DNA of 63,374 nt, from the NCBI GenBank assembly GCA_913054495.1, contig CAJXIY010000007.1, positions 1 through 63,374 of the forward strand. Direction: 5' to 3'. Below are positions 16,747 to 26,322 of the stretch, in pieces. Below the pieces are notes generated by a model. It saw only the letters and a program-made list of their open reading frames with translations. It did no database searches and had not been told where the DNA came from. The stretch is from an uncultured Gammaproteobacteria bacterium. Lineage in GTDB: Bacteria; Pseudomonadota; Gammaproteobacteria; Pseudomonadales; Pseudohongiellaceae. The first letter of the stretch is position 1; every line of letters starts with the position of its first letter. The position numbers were made by a program, and so were the translations under genes.

Positions 16747-17781
16747 CTACTGCGTGGAGTGCTGTCGTTGGTAGCGGTTAACCGCGTCATTGTGCTCGGT
16801 GAGGCTACTAGAAAATTCGTGACTGCCATCGCCCCTGGCAACAAAGTACAGGTACTCGGATGGGAGCGGGTTCAGACTGGCGCTGATCGATTCCATACCA
16901 GCCAGGGCAATTGGCGTAGGTGGCAGGCCTTCGATGCGATAGGTATTGTAGGCCGTCGCCGCGGCCAAGTCGGCGCGGGTCAAATCGCCGCTATAATTTT
17001 CGCCCAGGCCGTAGATGACGGTAGGATCAGACTGCAAGCGCATACCGGATTCCAGGCGCCGAATAAACACCCCGGAGATATGTCCTCTTTCGGTACCGAG
17101 CGCCGATTCTTTTTCGATAATCGAAGCCAGGATTAGTGCTTCATAAGCATTGTCATACGGTAGAGCGCCCAGCCTCGACTCCCAGGCCGAAGCCAGCATC
17201 TGTTGTAATCGACTGTGCGCCCTGCGCAGAATCTCGACGTCGGTGGTACCCGCGCTATAAAAATAGGTATCCGGAAACAGCTGGCCTTCGGGGCTACGGC
17301 GGTCGATCTCCAGTAGCGCCGCGAGTTCCTGGTCGCTAGCGCTTTGCAGGCGCGCGGCAATCTTCTCACTGCGCCATATCGCCTGCAGTGCCTGTCTAAA
17401 AGTCCAGCCTTCGACCAGGGTGACCCTGTATTGAATCGTGTCTCCCACCACCATTTTCGTCAACAGCTCGGCGGGGCTGATGCCGGACTCGAGTCGGTAT
17501 TCACCGACTTTTATCTGCTCGTCTACCCCTCTCCAAAGCGCCAGCAGTTTAAATAATTGCGGCCGCTGAATCACGCCTGCGGAGGCCAGTTCCATTGCCA
17601 CCCGGCTCAGGGAACTGCCGGCAGAGACTTCGAAGATTGGCTCTTCGCCGTGGGAAGTTATCGGCATGTAAAGACTGCGAATACTTGTTAACAAAACCAG
17701 GCTAACCACAACGAACAAAACTGAGCCGGCGATAACGGCGACCACCAATGGCCGCGCAGTTGGCAGAGTTAAAAATTTCAT
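16747..17781 (-). CDS. mltG: endolytic murein transglycosylase MltG
   Basis: A membrane-anchored YceG/MltG lytic transglycosylase that cuts nascent glycan strands in peptidoglycan. The 344 residues carry one N-terminal membrane segment (PLVVAVIAGSVLFVVVSLVLL), a LysM-like part (SAGSSLSRVAMELASAGVI) and the catalytic domain with ILASIIEKESAL, whose glutamate is the general acid. RLQSDPTVIYGLG and YNTYRIEGLPPTPIALAG follow. In relatives pabC lies directly upstream. Here the 77-bp gap to fabF holds only a repeat end. Confidence 0.93.
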   Translation of the reverse strand: MKFLTLPTARPLVVAVIAGSVLFVVVSLVLLTSIRSLYMPITSHGEEPIFEVSAGSSLSRVAMELASAGVIQRPQLFKLLALWRGVDEQIKVGEYRLESGISPAELLTKMVVGDTIQYRVTLVEGWTFRQALQAIWRSEKIAARLQSASDQELAALLEIDRRSPEGQLFPDTYFYSAGTTDVEILRRAHSRLQQMLASAWESRLGALPYDNAYEALILASIIEKESALGTERGHISGVFIRRLESGMRLQSDPTVIYGLGENYSGDLTRADLAAATAYNTYRIEGLPPTPIALAGMESISASLNPLPSEYLYFVARGDGSHEFSSSLTEHNDAVNRYQRQHSTQ

Positions 17782-17819
17782 TGTGAAATTGCCTCGCTTG
17801 TTGAGTTATTGTCCTGGTA

Positions 17820-17858
17820 CCTTGTCTCGCACTCGACTGAGAGCTTTTCAACAGCCTG
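17820..17858 (-). repeat. solo end of an inverted-repeat (MITE-like) element
   Basis: The 39 bases read on the minus strand begin CAGGCTGTTGAAAAGCTCTC and match 35 of 39 positions of the left end of the element at 61658-61796. The outer end abuts TTAG at 17859-17862, the same YTAR-type flank as at the full element, and that flank contains the fabF stop codon. No partner end is present before mltG, so this is a truncated copy. Confidence 0.75.
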
Positions 17859-19103
17859 TTAGGAATCGAACCGCGTAAAAACTAGACTGCCGTTGGTGCC
17901 GCCAAAACCGAAAGAGTTGGACAGCACCGTGGTCACTTTCTGGCCTCTGCTGGTATGGGGCACGTAATCCAGATCACATAATGCATCGGGATTATCGAGA
18001 TTAATGGTGGGCGTGATTACCTGGTCCCTGATCGTCAGCACGCAAATGATCGCTTCCACGGCACCGGAGGCTCCCAGGAGATGGCCGATCATAGACTTAC
18101 TGGAACTCACACAGAGGCGGGAGGCATGATCGGAAAACACAGACTTTATGGCCTGGGTTTCGGCGATATCGCCGGCCACGGTAGAGGTACCGTGAGCATT
18201 GATATAGTCGATAGCCTCTGGATTCAGCTCGGCGCTGGCCAGGGCGTTGCGCATACACAGCGCCGCACCGGTGCCACCGGGCGGTGGTGAGGTCATGTGG
18301 TGGGCATCTCCACTCATACCGAAACCCACCAGTTCGGCATAGATTTTGGCACCCCGATTGCGGGCATGCTCGAGTTCTTCCAGCACCATGATGCCGGCGC
18401 CATCACCCAGGACAAAGCCATCGCGATCCTTATCCCATGGCCTGCTGGCATTTTCGGGATCGTCATTCCTGGTAGATAAGGCCCGCGACGCGCAAAAACC
18501 GCCGAGCCCAACCGGTGACGTGGCGAATTCCGCACCCCCTGCCATCATCACATCGGCCTGGTTGCTGCTGATCATGTTGGCAGCCAGGCCGATGTTGTGG
18601 GTACCCGTCGTGCAGGCCGTGACCACGGCAATATTTGGACCTTCGAAACCAAACTGAATGGACAAGTTGCCGGCGATCATATTGATAATTGAACCGGGCA
18701 CGAAGAAAGGAGAGATCTTGCGAGGCCCCGCATCCCTGATCAACAAGGCGCCATCTTCGATGGCGGTAATGCCACCAATACCGGAGCCGATGGCGACACC
18801 GGCCCGCTCCGGATTCCAACTGGAATCCGCCAGCCCAGCGTCCTTGAATGCACCTACCCCCGCCGCGATGCCATATTGCATGAATATATCCATGCGCAGG
18901 GCGTCCTTGGGCTGCATATAGAGGCTGGAATCGAAATCTTTTATTGAGCCGCCAATACGGGTACTGAATCCAGCGGTATCGAAGTGCTCGATGGGATTAA
19001 TACCACTTCGACCATTCTTGAGTGCTTCCCAGGCCGCCTCTACATCATTGCCAACTGGGGTAATTAAACCCAGTCCGGTTATCACCACTCTTCTGCTGTT
19101 CAC
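17859..19103 (-). CDS. fabF: beta-ketoacyl-ACP synthase II
   Basis: Condenses malonyl-ACP with growing acyl chains in fatty-acid elongation; 414 residues. The active-site cysteine is in [13 protein letters not shown]. The two catalytic histidines are in [12 protein letters not shown] and [17 protein letters not shown], and the end has [13 protein letters not shown]. It follows acpP after a hairpin that may attenuate transcription. The stop codon TAA lies exactly at the junction with the repeat fragment at 17820-17858, so the C terminus FTRFDS is unaffected by it. Confidence 0.96.
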   Translation of the reverse strand: MNSRRVVITGLGLITPVGNDVEAAWEALKNGRSGINPIEHFDTAGFSTRIGGSIKDFDSSLYMQPKDALRMDIFMQYGIAAGVGAFKDAGLADSSWNPERAGVAIGSGIGGITAIEDGALLIRDAGPRKISPFFVPGSIINMIAGNLSIQFGFEGPNIAVVTACTTGTHNIGLAANMISSNQADVMMAGGAEFATSPVGLGGFCASRALSTRNDDPENASRPWDKDRDGFVLGDGAGIMVLEELEHARNRGAKIYAELVGFGMSGDAHHMTSPPPGGTGAALCMRNALASAELNPEAIDYINAHGTSTVAGDIAETQAIKSVFSDHASRLCVSSSKSMIGHLLGASGAVEAIICVLTIRDQVITPTINLDNPDALCDLDYVPHTSRGQKVTTVLSNSFGFGGTNGSLVFTRFDS

Positions 19104-19146
19104 CGCGTCCCACTCCCGGCTTCAATTGCCTGTCGCCAAATAAACA

Positions 19147-19178
19147 AAAGCTACTCCAGAGTGCTCCAGAGTAGCTTT
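19147..19178 (-). terminator. attenuating hairpin between acpP and fabF
   Basis: AAAGCTACTC and GAGTAGCTTT form a perfect 10-bp stem around 12 bases. On the minus strand the stem runs into TTTTGTTTATTT. It lies 22 bp after acpP and 43 bp before fabF, so partial termination here would make acpP transcript more abundant than fabF, matching the high demand for ACP. Confidence 0.7.
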
Positions 19179-19200
19179 GCGTATCGTAATCAATGAAGTG

Positions 19201-19434
19201 TTAGAGGGTTTTGTTTATATAGTCGCAGGCCAGCTGGACAGTGGTGATCTTTTCCGCTTCGTCATCGGGAATTTCTGTCTCAAATTCTTCTTCCAAAGCC
19301 ATGACCAGTTCGACGGTATCTAAAGAATCAGCGCCTAAATCTTCTACAAATGAAGCAGAAGGTTTTACCTCGTCTTCCTTTACGCCAAGTTGTTCGCAGA
19401 CAATTTTCTTAACGCGCTCTTCAATGCTACTCAT
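19201..19434 (-). CDS. acpP: acyl carrier protein
   Basis: The 77-residue carrier on which fatty acids are built. The phosphopantetheine attachment serine is in the DSL motif of [23 protein letters not shown]. The protein is very acidic and of standard length, with the usual opening [19 protein letters not shown] separate promoter lies in the 203-bp gap to fabG and a hairpin follows the gene, so it is probably expressed at higher levels than its neighbours. Confidence 0.98.
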   Translation of the reverse strand: MSSIEERVKKIVCEQLGVKEDEVKPSASFVEDLGADSLDTVELVMALEEEFETEIPDDEAEKITTVQLACDYINKTL

Positions 19435-19587
19435 ATCTATTATTAGCTCCTAATGCTATGTATCACGCGGCATTTCTTACAGCCCCTTTCTTCATGATTT
19501 TGGTTACAGCCCCCCAACCACGAATTTCAGAGACGCAAGTTTACCCCTATTTGATTACGATGTAATGCTTAAATTAAAAATTTAGGT

Positions 19588-19615
19588 CCTATATACAAAG
19601 CCTGTTAAATGTCAA
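19588..19615 (-). promoter_or_regulatory. predicted acpP promoter
   Basis: On the minus strand a perfect TTGACA (19610-19615) is followed after 16 bases by TATAGG (19588-19593) in the unusually long, AT-rich fabG-acpP gap. It lies about 150 bp before the acpP start. Independent acpP promoters are known in other bacteria. The -10 is imperfect. Confidence 0.55.
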
Positions 19616-19637
19616 TAACTTAGACAAGTTTTTGCCG

Positions 19638-20384
19638 TCAGGCCATGTACATTCCACCATTGACATGGATGGTTTCACCGGTGATATAGGCGGCATTTTT
19701 CGAGGCCAGGAACCCCACAACCGATGCGATTTCCTGGGGCTGACCGAAACGCGCAAGCGGTATCTTCGCCAGCAGGATTTGCGCTTGTTTTTCTCCTAAT
19801 CCCTGGGTCATATCGGTGTCGATAAATCCAGGGGCAAGGGCATTTACCGTAATCCCCCTGGAACCGATTTCCACCGCCAGGGCACGGGTGAAACCTTCAA
19901 TTCCCGCTTTCGACGCCGCGTAGTTGGTCTGACCCGCATTGCCGCTGGAAGCGACCACCGAACTGATATTAATGATGCGACCCCAGCGCGCCTTGGTCAT
20001 TCCCCGCACACAGGCCTTGCAGACTCGATACATCGACCCCAGATTGGTCTCGATCACCGCCGACCATTCCTCCGCCTGCATTCGCATCAGTAAATTATCC
20101 CGGGTAATGCCGGCATTATTCACCAGCACAGCGGGTGCGCCGTATTTTTCCTTGATCGTGTTGATCAGCTCGGTGACCGATTCATCAGAGGCGACATCGA
20201 CAATGAGCCCCTCCCCCTTCACATTGGCCTCATCTAGATAAGTACTGATGGTGTCCGCACCCTGGGCCGTGGTGGCGGTACCAATCACGGTATATGCCTT
20301 CTTACTAGCCAGTTCGGTGGCGATAGCACGGCCTATTCCCCTGCTGGCACCCGTTACCAGGGCAATTACTTCGAGCTCGCTCAT
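19638..20384 (-). CDS. fabG: 3-oxoacyl-ACP reductase
   Basis: The NADPH-dependent short-chain dehydrogenase that reduces 3-ketoacyl-ACP; 248 residues. The cofactor motif is VTGASRGIGRAIA, NNAGITRD follows, and the catalytic set is serine in NISSVVASSGN, with tyrosine and lysine in NYAASKAGIEGFTRALA. The end is GETIHVNGGMYMA, typical of FabG. Its place in the fab cluster removes doubt about the substrate class. Confidence 0.96.
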   Translation of the reverse strand: MSELEVIALVTGASRGIGRAIATELASKKAYTVIGTATTAQGADTISTYLDEANVKGEGLIVDVASDESVTELINTIKEKYGAPAVLVNNAGITRDNLLMRMQAEEWSAVIETNLGSMYRVCKACVRGMTKARWGRIINISSVVASSGNAGQTNYAASKAGIEGFTRALAVEIGSRGITVNALAPGFIDTDMTQGLGEKQAQILLAKIPLARFGQPQEIASVVGFLASKNAAYITGETIHVNGGMYMA

Positions 20385-20467
20385 AGACTGGTTCCTCTCG
20401 CTATTATTTTTCGTTTTGGCATGGGGAGATGTAGCTGCTCCCTGATTTCCTGGCCCGAGACAACGCC

Positions 20468-21406
20468 TCAGGTCGATACTGCGGCGATGGCTTGGTCCAA
20501 GCTCTGGGGCGCATCGCTATCGAAGCATGCCAATTCGGGTTCGATACGTTTGATCAACCCGCACAGGACTTTGCCGGGACCACATTCCACTGTTTTATCT
20601 ATACCTGTCTTATATATTAATTGTATGGAATCTTCCCACAAAACAGTACTATACAGCTGTTTTATCAAGTTCTGCTTTATTATTCCTGGCGCCTTGCAAA
20701 TTTCCGCGTCTACATTCTGAACCACGGGAATCGCAGCGGGCTGGAATGCTACACTATCCAGCTCCAGTGCCAGTTTATCGGCGGCGGATCGCATCAAGGC
20801 ACAGTGGGCTGGAACGCTAAGGCTCAGTGGCAATGCCCGCCTGGCGCCGGCCTCCTTGCACAACAACATCGCGCGCTCCACCGCATCCTTGTCCCCGGCG
20901 ATGACCGTCTGGCCGGGACAGTTGAAGTTCGCTGCCGACACAATCTGGCCAGCCGCCGCCTGTGCGCATATTTCCTGTATATGGCAGCTCTCCAGGCCAA
21001 TGATCGCGGCCATCTTGCCCTGGCCGGGGGCCACCGCAGACTGCATTAATTGTCCCCTGTGATGCAACAGATTCACGGCATCCACAAAACCCAGCACGCC
21101 GGCACAAACCAGCGCGGAGTACTCACCCAGGCTGTGTCCGGCCATGATGGAGGGCAAGGGTCCGCCCCGCTGCTGCCACAGGCGCCAGATTGCGACCGAA
21201 GCTGTCAGTAGTATGGGTTGAGTCATCTGGGTCTGATCCAGGGTATTGTGACTATCGTGCTGGGCAATCTCCCACAGATCCTGGTTCAACACCGCAGACG
21301 CCTCCCTGAAGGTTTCCCCCACTATCGGAAATTCCGCCGCCAGGCCATTTAACATTCCCAGCTTCTGGGAACCCTGACCGGGGAAGACCAAAGCAAACTT
21401 TCCCAT
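20468..21406 (-). CDS. fabD: malonyl-CoA:ACP transacylase
   Basis: Transfers malonyl from CoA to ACP to supply elongation; 312 residues. It opens with ALVFPGQGSQKLGM, has the nucleophile serine in AGHSLGEYSALV and the partner histidine in SVPAHCALM. EDSIQLIYKTGIDKTVECGPGKVLCGLIKRI is the usual C-terminal segment. The upstream gap to plsX is 134 bp and very AT-rich. In enteric bacteria fabH occupies this position, but it is absent here. Confidence 0.95.
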   Translation of the reverse strand: MGKFALVFPGQGSQKLGMLNGLAAEFPIVGETFREASAVLNQDLWEIAQHDSHNTLDQTQMTQPILLTASVAIWRLWQQRGGPLPSIMAGHSLGEYSALVCAGVLGFVDAVNLLHHRGQLMQSAVAPGQGKMAAIIGLESCHIQEICAQAAAGQIVSAANFNCPGQTVIAGDKDAVERAMLLCKEAGARRALPLSLSVPAHCALMRSAADKLALELDSVAFQPAAIPVVQNVDAEICKAPGIIKQNLIKQLYSTVLWEDSIQLIYKTGIDKTVECGPGKVLCGLIKRIEPELACFDSDAPQSLDQAIAAVST

Positions 21407-21540
21407 GACTTGTTCCTGTACTAACGAATATTAATAAAATACATCATATTTATATGTTAACTAATTGTTTTATATCTATTTAATGTAATAAAAATTATGA
21501 TCCCGCGTAGTGCTCCGGGCTTATCCTCAGTGCCGAGCAA

Positions 21541-22560
21541 CTAGTGAGCCGCCATGATGGCAGCTACTTTTTTCGCAATCAATTGCGGTACTGCATTCTC
21601 GATCTCGGCCTCCGCCTGGGCGATAGCATAGGTGAAGCCCTCGATGGTGGCGTTACCGTGACTCTTTATGATACTGCCCTGCAAACCCAGTAAACTCGCG
21701 CCATTGAAGCGATGGGGGTTTATCTGTTCGCTGAGACGGGTGAGCATAGACGAAGAGAAAGACCCGCTAAGCCGGGCCAGCCAGCTTTTGGATAGTTGTT
21801 CCGCCAACAGGCTTTTCACCACGTTGGCTACACCGGCACTGGCCTTAATCATCACATTGCCGACGAAGCCGTCACAAACAACCACGTCTGCAGCGCCCTC
21901 AAACAGGGCGTTAGCCTCTATGAAACCTGCATAATTCAGCGCTTCGGAGCTCTCCATGAGCGCTGCCGCGGCACGGACCTCGGCGGTACCCTTATATTGT
22001 TCGGAGCCGATGTTCAATAGCCCCACAGTCGCTTTCTCACCATGGAGGGATTCAGCCAGGACCGATCCCATCACCGCAAATTCGAATAATTGGCGGGCAC
22101 TGCAGTAGGGATTGGCCCCCACATCCAGCAGGAAAGACTGGCGGGATGCGCCGGGTATGGTGGTGACGATCGCCGGTTTCTGGATACCCTCGATAGTCTT
22201 CATCAGGTGCCGCCCGATCATGAGCAGCGCTCCGGTATTACCTGCGCTCACCATGGCCTGCGCCGTGCCGGTCTTGACCAATTCCACCGCCAGGTACATC
22301 GATGACTGTTTGCCGCTGCGCAGCACGTTCACAGGCCTGTCTGCATCGCCGATCACGGCGTCGCTGTGTACCAGTTTGAGCCGATCTCGTACGTTGGCAG
22401 GGGCCGCAGACACCAAGGGTCGCATCCGGCTCTCATCACCAACCAAAAGTATCGATAGATCGGGTTTTTCGTTCAGGACTTGCAAGCTGGCGGGAAGCGT
22501 TATATCAATGCCACCGTCACCCCCCATAGCGTCGATCGCTATGCTTTTGTTGGCAGTCAA
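21541..22560 (-). CDS. plsX: phosphate acyltransferase PlsX
   Basis: Makes acyl-phosphate from acyl-ACP, feeding PlsY in phospholipid synthesis; 339 residues. Hallmarks are SIAIDAMGGDGG at the N terminus, SAGNTGALLMIGRHLMKTI, FLLDVGANPYCSARQL and VVCDGFVGNVMIKASAG. Its start directly follows the rpmF stop, an order shared with most Proteobacteria. Confidence 0.96.
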   Translation of the reverse strand: MTANKSIAIDAMGGDGGIDITLPASLQVLNEKPDLSILLVGDESRMRPLVSAAPANVRDRLKLVHSDAVIGDADRPVNVLRSGKQSSMYLAVELVKTGTAQAMVSAGNTGALLMIGRHLMKTIEGIQKPAIVTTIPGASRQSFLLDVGANPYCSARQLFEFAVMGSVLAESLHGEKATVGLLNIGSEQYKGTAEVRAAAALMESSEALNYAGFIEANALFEGAADVVVCDGFVGNVMIKASAGVANVVKSLLAEQLSKSWLARLSGSFSSSMLTRLSEQINPHRFNGASLLGLQGSIIKSHGNATIEGFTYAIAQAEAEIENAVPQLIAKKVAAIMAAH

Positions 22561-22563
22561 GGT

Positions 22564-22743
22564 TTAGTCGGCGCCTGAATCCAGCACCTTTTCACCTTTG
22601 TAGAAACCATCTGCGGTCACATGATGCCTTCTGTGTACTTCACCGGTAGTCTTGTCGATGGACAAAGTGGGTCCCGGCAGGGTGTCATGTGAACGTCTCT
22701 GGCCCCGTCTCGAGCGGGTAACCTTACTCTTCTGTACCGCCAT
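22564..22743 (-). CDS. rpmF: 50S ribosomal protein L32
   Basis: A 59-residue basic ribosomal protein starting [20 protein letters not shown], the standard L32 N terminus. The ATG at 22743 follows AGGAG. A GTG one codon upstream is less likely because the mature L32 start is AVQ. The yceD-rpmF-plsX order is conserved. Confidence 0.97.
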   Translation of the reverse strand: MAVQKSKVTRSRRGQRRSHDTLPGPTLSIDKTTGEVHRRHHVTADGFYKGEKVLDSGAD

Positions 22744-22778
22744 CACCTATCTCCTAAATCTAGTGTTATCTAATATAA

Positions 22779-23321
22779 TCAGTCTGTTGCGTTATTTTCT
22801 TTGAGTGCTTTTAGCACTGCGAACGGATTCTCGTCGCCTGCTCTTGCCCCACCTACGGAGTCAGCATTCGCCCTGGTGCTGTAATTTATTCTGGCCGGGC
22901 AGTCGCCGGCGCTATGCAGGTTTACGATCGGCATACACAGCATCAATTGCTCGTCCACCAGTCCTGCCAATTCCAATTTGTGATCGGCACAGATCCAGGG
23001 ATCCCAACTGCCGTTCAGCGTCCCGATCGCATCCTCATTATCGATTAACGCAAGCCTAATATCGTCTGCCAGTTCGATAGCTAAAGGCTGCAAACAACGC
23101 TGGCAGCTGACATGGACCGACGCCTGCAACGTTCCCTGAATAAGCCGTTGCTGGGATTCGTCGATCGAAAATCTCAGCTGAATTTGAATCGAGGCCTCGT
23201 CATCAATCAGGCAATCACGGAATCCCGGCAGCCTCTCCAGACTCATGGAACCGCAAATAACTCCCTGCTGGAGGAAGAATTTTCGCGTGTCAACGTAGGT
23301 TGGAATCGGGGTCTGTGACAT
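22779..23321 (-). CDS. yceD: DUF177 protein YceD (23S rRNA accumulation protein)
   Basis: A 180-residue DUF177 protein, a family linked in bacteria and plants to 23S rRNA accumulation. The CxxC pair in VSCQRCLQPLAIEL and the acidic middle stretch DEQLMLCMPIVNLH are typical. So is the last part, which keeps NPFAVLKALK. It begins the rpmF-fab transcription unit, about 100 bp after rluC on the same strand. Confidence 0.88.
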   Translation of the reverse strand: MSQTPIPTYVDTRKFFLQQGVICGSMSLERLPGFRDCLIDDEASIQIQLRFSIDESQQRLIQGTLQASVHVSCQRCLQPLAIELADDIRLALIDNEDAIGTLNGSWDPWICADHKLELAGLVDEQLMLCMPIVNLHSAGDCPARINYSTRANADSVGGARAGDENPFAVLKALKENNATD

Positions 23322-23422
23322 AGGCGCGCAATGATAGGGGTCCAGGCCTCCCCTGTCAAAGATTTATGCAAATGATTCTGAACCGAAGAACCTGTATAAC
23401 CTATTGTTTTATATAAATATAT

Positions 23423-24391
23423 TTACAGACTGTCGATCAGACTCTGCATGGTTTTGTCGACGCTTGCCTGGACTCGGATGGGGTGGTTGGAATCGGGCAC
23501 TGAAAATTCAATTTTCCAGGCGTGGAGGCAGAGATTTTTGATCCTCGAGAGACTTTTATCCGCACCCCGACAGGTATATTTACTGTCCCCCACCAGCGCG
23601 TGTCCGGCGTGTTGACAATGCACTCGAATCTGGTGGGTGCGCCCAGTTTCGGGCATGACTTCCAGTAGTGTCGCATGCTGGAAGCGCTGACAGGGCTTGA
23701 AGCGAGTGATGGACGGCTTGCCGGCGGCATCGACTGTGACTATTCTCTCGCCGGCGCTGATGACGTTCTTCTGCAAGGCCACATCGATCATGACCAGGTT
23801 GTCGGGCCATTGTCCGTGCACCAGAGCCAGGTACTGCTTATTCACATTCCTTGCTTTAAGTTCGTTCTGTATGTGTTTTAAAAATCTGGTTTTTTTCGCG
23901 ATAACGAGGCAGCCTGATGTATCCCGATCCAGGCGATGAGCCAGCTCCATCTCGGAACATTCTGGCCGCAATTGGCGCCAGGCTTCGATAAGGCCCAGGC
24001 GAATTCCGGTGCCCCCGTGCACCGCCAGACCGGCAGGCTTATTGATTACCAGTAGCTGTTCGTCCTCGTACAACACGCTGCCTCGCAGCAAATCTTCCAG
24101 TCCCGGGCTTACCTTGCCTGGTTTAGGCGCGGCACTACCAAAGAACGGGGGAATCCGAACCTCATCACCACACTGTAGTTTATGCTCCGGCTTACAGCGC
24201 TTCTTGTTGACCCGCACCTCCCCGCGCCTGATTATTCGATAAATGCGGGATCTGGGCACGCCTTTCAGGCGCCGAATCAGGAAATTATCCAGCCGTTGAC
24301 CTTCCTGTGCTGAAGACACTTTCTGGAACTGAACCTTGGAACTGTCCCCACCAAATAGATTTCCCCTACTGTCTTCTGCCTGTTTACTCAC
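23423..24391 (-). CDS. rluC: 23S rRNA pseudouridine synthase RluC
   Basis: Predicted to make pseudouridines in 23S rRNA (positions 955, 2504 and 2580 in E. coli). An N-terminal S4 domain (RLDNFLIRRLKGVPRSRIYRIIRRGEVRVNKKR) precedes the RluA-type catalytic domain, whose aspartate is in HRLDRDTSGCLVIAK. I chose the GTG at 24391 (GTG-AGT-AAA-CAG), giving 322 residues, close to the E. coli length. The longest possible reading would extend to 24523, into the divergent argS gene. Confidence 0.88.
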   Translation of the reverse strand: MSKQAEDSRGNLFGGDSSKVQFQKVSSAQEGQRLDNFLIRRLKGVPRSRIYRIIRRGEVRVNKKRCKPEHKLQCGDEVRIPPFFGSAAPKPGKVSPGLEDLLRGSVLYEDEQLLVINKPAGLAVHGGTGIRLGLIEAWRQLRPECSEMELAHRLDRDTSGCLVIAKKTRFLKHIQNELKARNVNKQYLALVHGQWPDNLVMIDVALQKNVISAGERIVTVDAAGKPSITRFKPCQRFQHATLLEVMPETGRTHQIRVHCQHAGHALVGDSKYTCRGADKSLSRIKNLCLHAWKIEFSVPDSNHPIRVQASVDKTMQSLIDSL

Positions 24392-24502
24392 ACTGCCCTC
24401 TCGCCCTAAAAGGACGAAAAAATTGTTGCCTGGGCATTTTACACCATTGAGTGAGTTACTTATTGGTGTACAATCCTCTCCTTTTTGACCCAGCCAGAAC
24501 CC

Positions 24503-26254
24503 ATGCAAAACCTCAAGCAACATCTCAATGTTCTATTTGGCAACTGCCTGTCCGAGGCCGCCGGTATCGCCGATAGCAATGCCAATGTCATCACCGCGTC
24601 AAAACCTGAGTTTGGTGATTACCAGGCCAATGGAGTGATGGCAATCGCCAAGCAATTGCAGACGAATCCTCGCGAACTGGCTCAGAGAGTCGTCGAACTA
24701 ATCGATATCGCGGACGACAGCCTGATTGAGCGCGTCGAAATAGCCGGCCCAGGTTTCATTAACATCCACCTGCGTGACCATGACTTGATGCTGCAAGGCA
24801 GCGGTATACTGCAGCACGCGCAGGCCCTGATCCCGCAATCAGAACCGGCACTGCGTATCGTGGTGGATTATTCATCACCGAACCTCGCCAAGGAAATGCA
24901 CGTGGGTCATTTGCGCGGCACCATAATTGGTGACTGCCTGGCACGGGTTCTGGAGAAGCAAGGCCACACCGTCATTCGACAAAACCACGTCGGTGACTGG
25001 GGCACGCAATTTGGGATGCTGATTGCGTATTTGAAGGAAATCATGAACGGCATCGAGACCGAGTCCCACGAGTTGCCCACCCGGCTCGCCGACCTGGAAG
25101 TGTTTTATCGTGCCGCCAGAGAACGCTTCGATTCCGATCCGGAATTTGCCGAAACCTCTCGTCTCAGTGTAGTGAAGCTTCAAGGTGGCGATCCCGAGTA
25201 CCTGCAGATCTGGCATAGGTTCATCGATGAATCCTTGCGCCATTGTCAATCTGTCTATGACCGTCTAAACGTAACCCTGAGCCTGGAAGATTTAAAGCCT
25301 GAGAGCTTTTATAACGACGAATTAAGCCACATCGTGGCCGCACTGGAAGAGAAGAATCTACTCACCCAGTCGGCCGGTGCACTGTGCGTTTTCCTGCCCG
25401 AATTCACCGGCAAGGACGGCGACACCCTGCCAGTAATTATTCGCAAATCCGATGGCGCCTACCTGTACGCCACCACCGACCTGGCCGCGGTTCGGTATCG
25501 CTCTTTCGACCTCCATGTCGATCGCTCGCTGTATGTTGTCGACGCCCGCCAATCCCTGCACTTCCAACAGGTGTTCGCGGTTGCCAGGGTCGCCGGGCTG
25601 GCATCTGCCGACATTTCTCTCGAGCACATAGCCTACGGCACCATGATGGGAAAGGATGGCAAGCCATTCCAGACCCGTGCCGGCGACACCATCAAACTGG
25701 TAGAGTTACTGAATGGGGCTTGTCGCAGGGCGTTCGAACTGGTTAGTGGAAAGAACCCGGACCTGGATGAGGATAGCCGGCAGGCCATCGCCGACAAGGT
25801 AGGGATTGCGGCCGTCAAATATGCTGACCTGTCGAAGAACCGTACCAGCGACTATATCTTCGACTGGTCCAGCATGCTCTCTTTTGAGGGCAACACCGCA
25901 CCCTATTTGATGTATGCCTATGCCCGCATCAAAAGCATTCTGCGGAAGCAGGAGGTGGCGCTGGAGCGATACAATATTACCTCCATCGACGCGCAGGAGG
26001 AGCGAGATCTGTTGTTAAAGAATTTACAATTGCCGGAAGTCATCGAGATGGTGGCAGCAGATTGTTATCCGAATCTGTTATGCAATTACCTGTATGAACT
26101 GGCAGGAAAATTCATGCGCTTCTATGAAGCATGCCCAATTCTAAAAGTAGAATTGGAGCGTCGGAATTCCCGTTTGTCACTGGCCGCTTTAACGGCGGAG
26201 ACTCTGCAACAGGGTCTCGACTTGCTCGGCATCGAGACCCTGGAGCAGATGTAA
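24503..26254 (+). CDS. argS: arginyl-tRNA synthetase
   Basis: A class I synthetase charging tRNA-Arg; 583 residues from the ATG at 24503 (MQNLKQHLNVLF). An in-frame TTG 18 bases earlier is a weaker alternative. The N-terminal Add-1 domain is followed by the HIGH-type motif in AKEMHVGHLRGTIIGD, then DLAAVRYR and TMMGKDGKPFQTRAGD. ArgS normally lacks a full KMSKS, as here. The C-terminal anticodon-binding domain ends QGLDLLGIETLEQM. It is convergent with htpG; the 68-bp gap holds a 7-bp stem at 26259-26284 with no T run. Confidence 0.97.
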   Translation: MQNLKQHLNVLFGNCLSEAAGIADSNANVITASKPEFGDYQANGVMAIAKQLQTNPRELAQRVVELIDIADDSLIERVEIAGPGFINIHLRDHDLMLQGSGILQHAQALIPQSEPALRIVVDYSSPNLAKEMHVGHLRGTIIGDCLARVLEKQGHTVIRQNHVGDWGTQFGMLIAYLKEIMNGIETESHELPTRLADLEVFYRAARERFDSDPEFAETSRLSVVKLQGGDPEYLQIWHRFIDESLRHCQSVYDRLNVTLSLEDLKPESFYNDELSHIVAALEEKNLLTQSAGALCVFLPEFTGKDGDTLPVIIRKSDGAYLYATTDLAAVRYRSFDLHVDRSLYVVDARQSLHFQQVFAVARVAGLASADISLEHIAYGTMMGKDGKPFQTRAGDTIKLVELLNGACRRAFELVSGKNPDLDEDSRQAIADKVGIAAVKYADLSKNRTSDYIFDWSSMLSFEGNTAPYLMYAYARIKSILRKQEVALERYNITSIDAQEERDLLLKNLQLPEVIEMVAADCYPNLLCNYLYELAGKFMRFYEACPILKVELERRNSRLSLAALTAETLQQGLDLLGIETLEQM

Positions 26255-26322
26255 GTAGGGAAGCTTTGCGCTGCGTTAGCTTCCTAGCTCGGATATTTCA
26301 CCAGGTCGCTTGAAAATTCTGG

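Noticed and set aside
24392..24523. N-terminal extension of rluC
   Set aside because: It would overlap the argS start and promoter region and exceeds the usual RluC length; the GTG at 24391 gives a normal protein.
26259..26284. Hairpin GGAAGCT/AGCTTCC between argS and htpG as a terminator
   Set aside because: The stem is 7 bp with a 12-base loop and no T run on either strand, so intrinsic termination is not supported.
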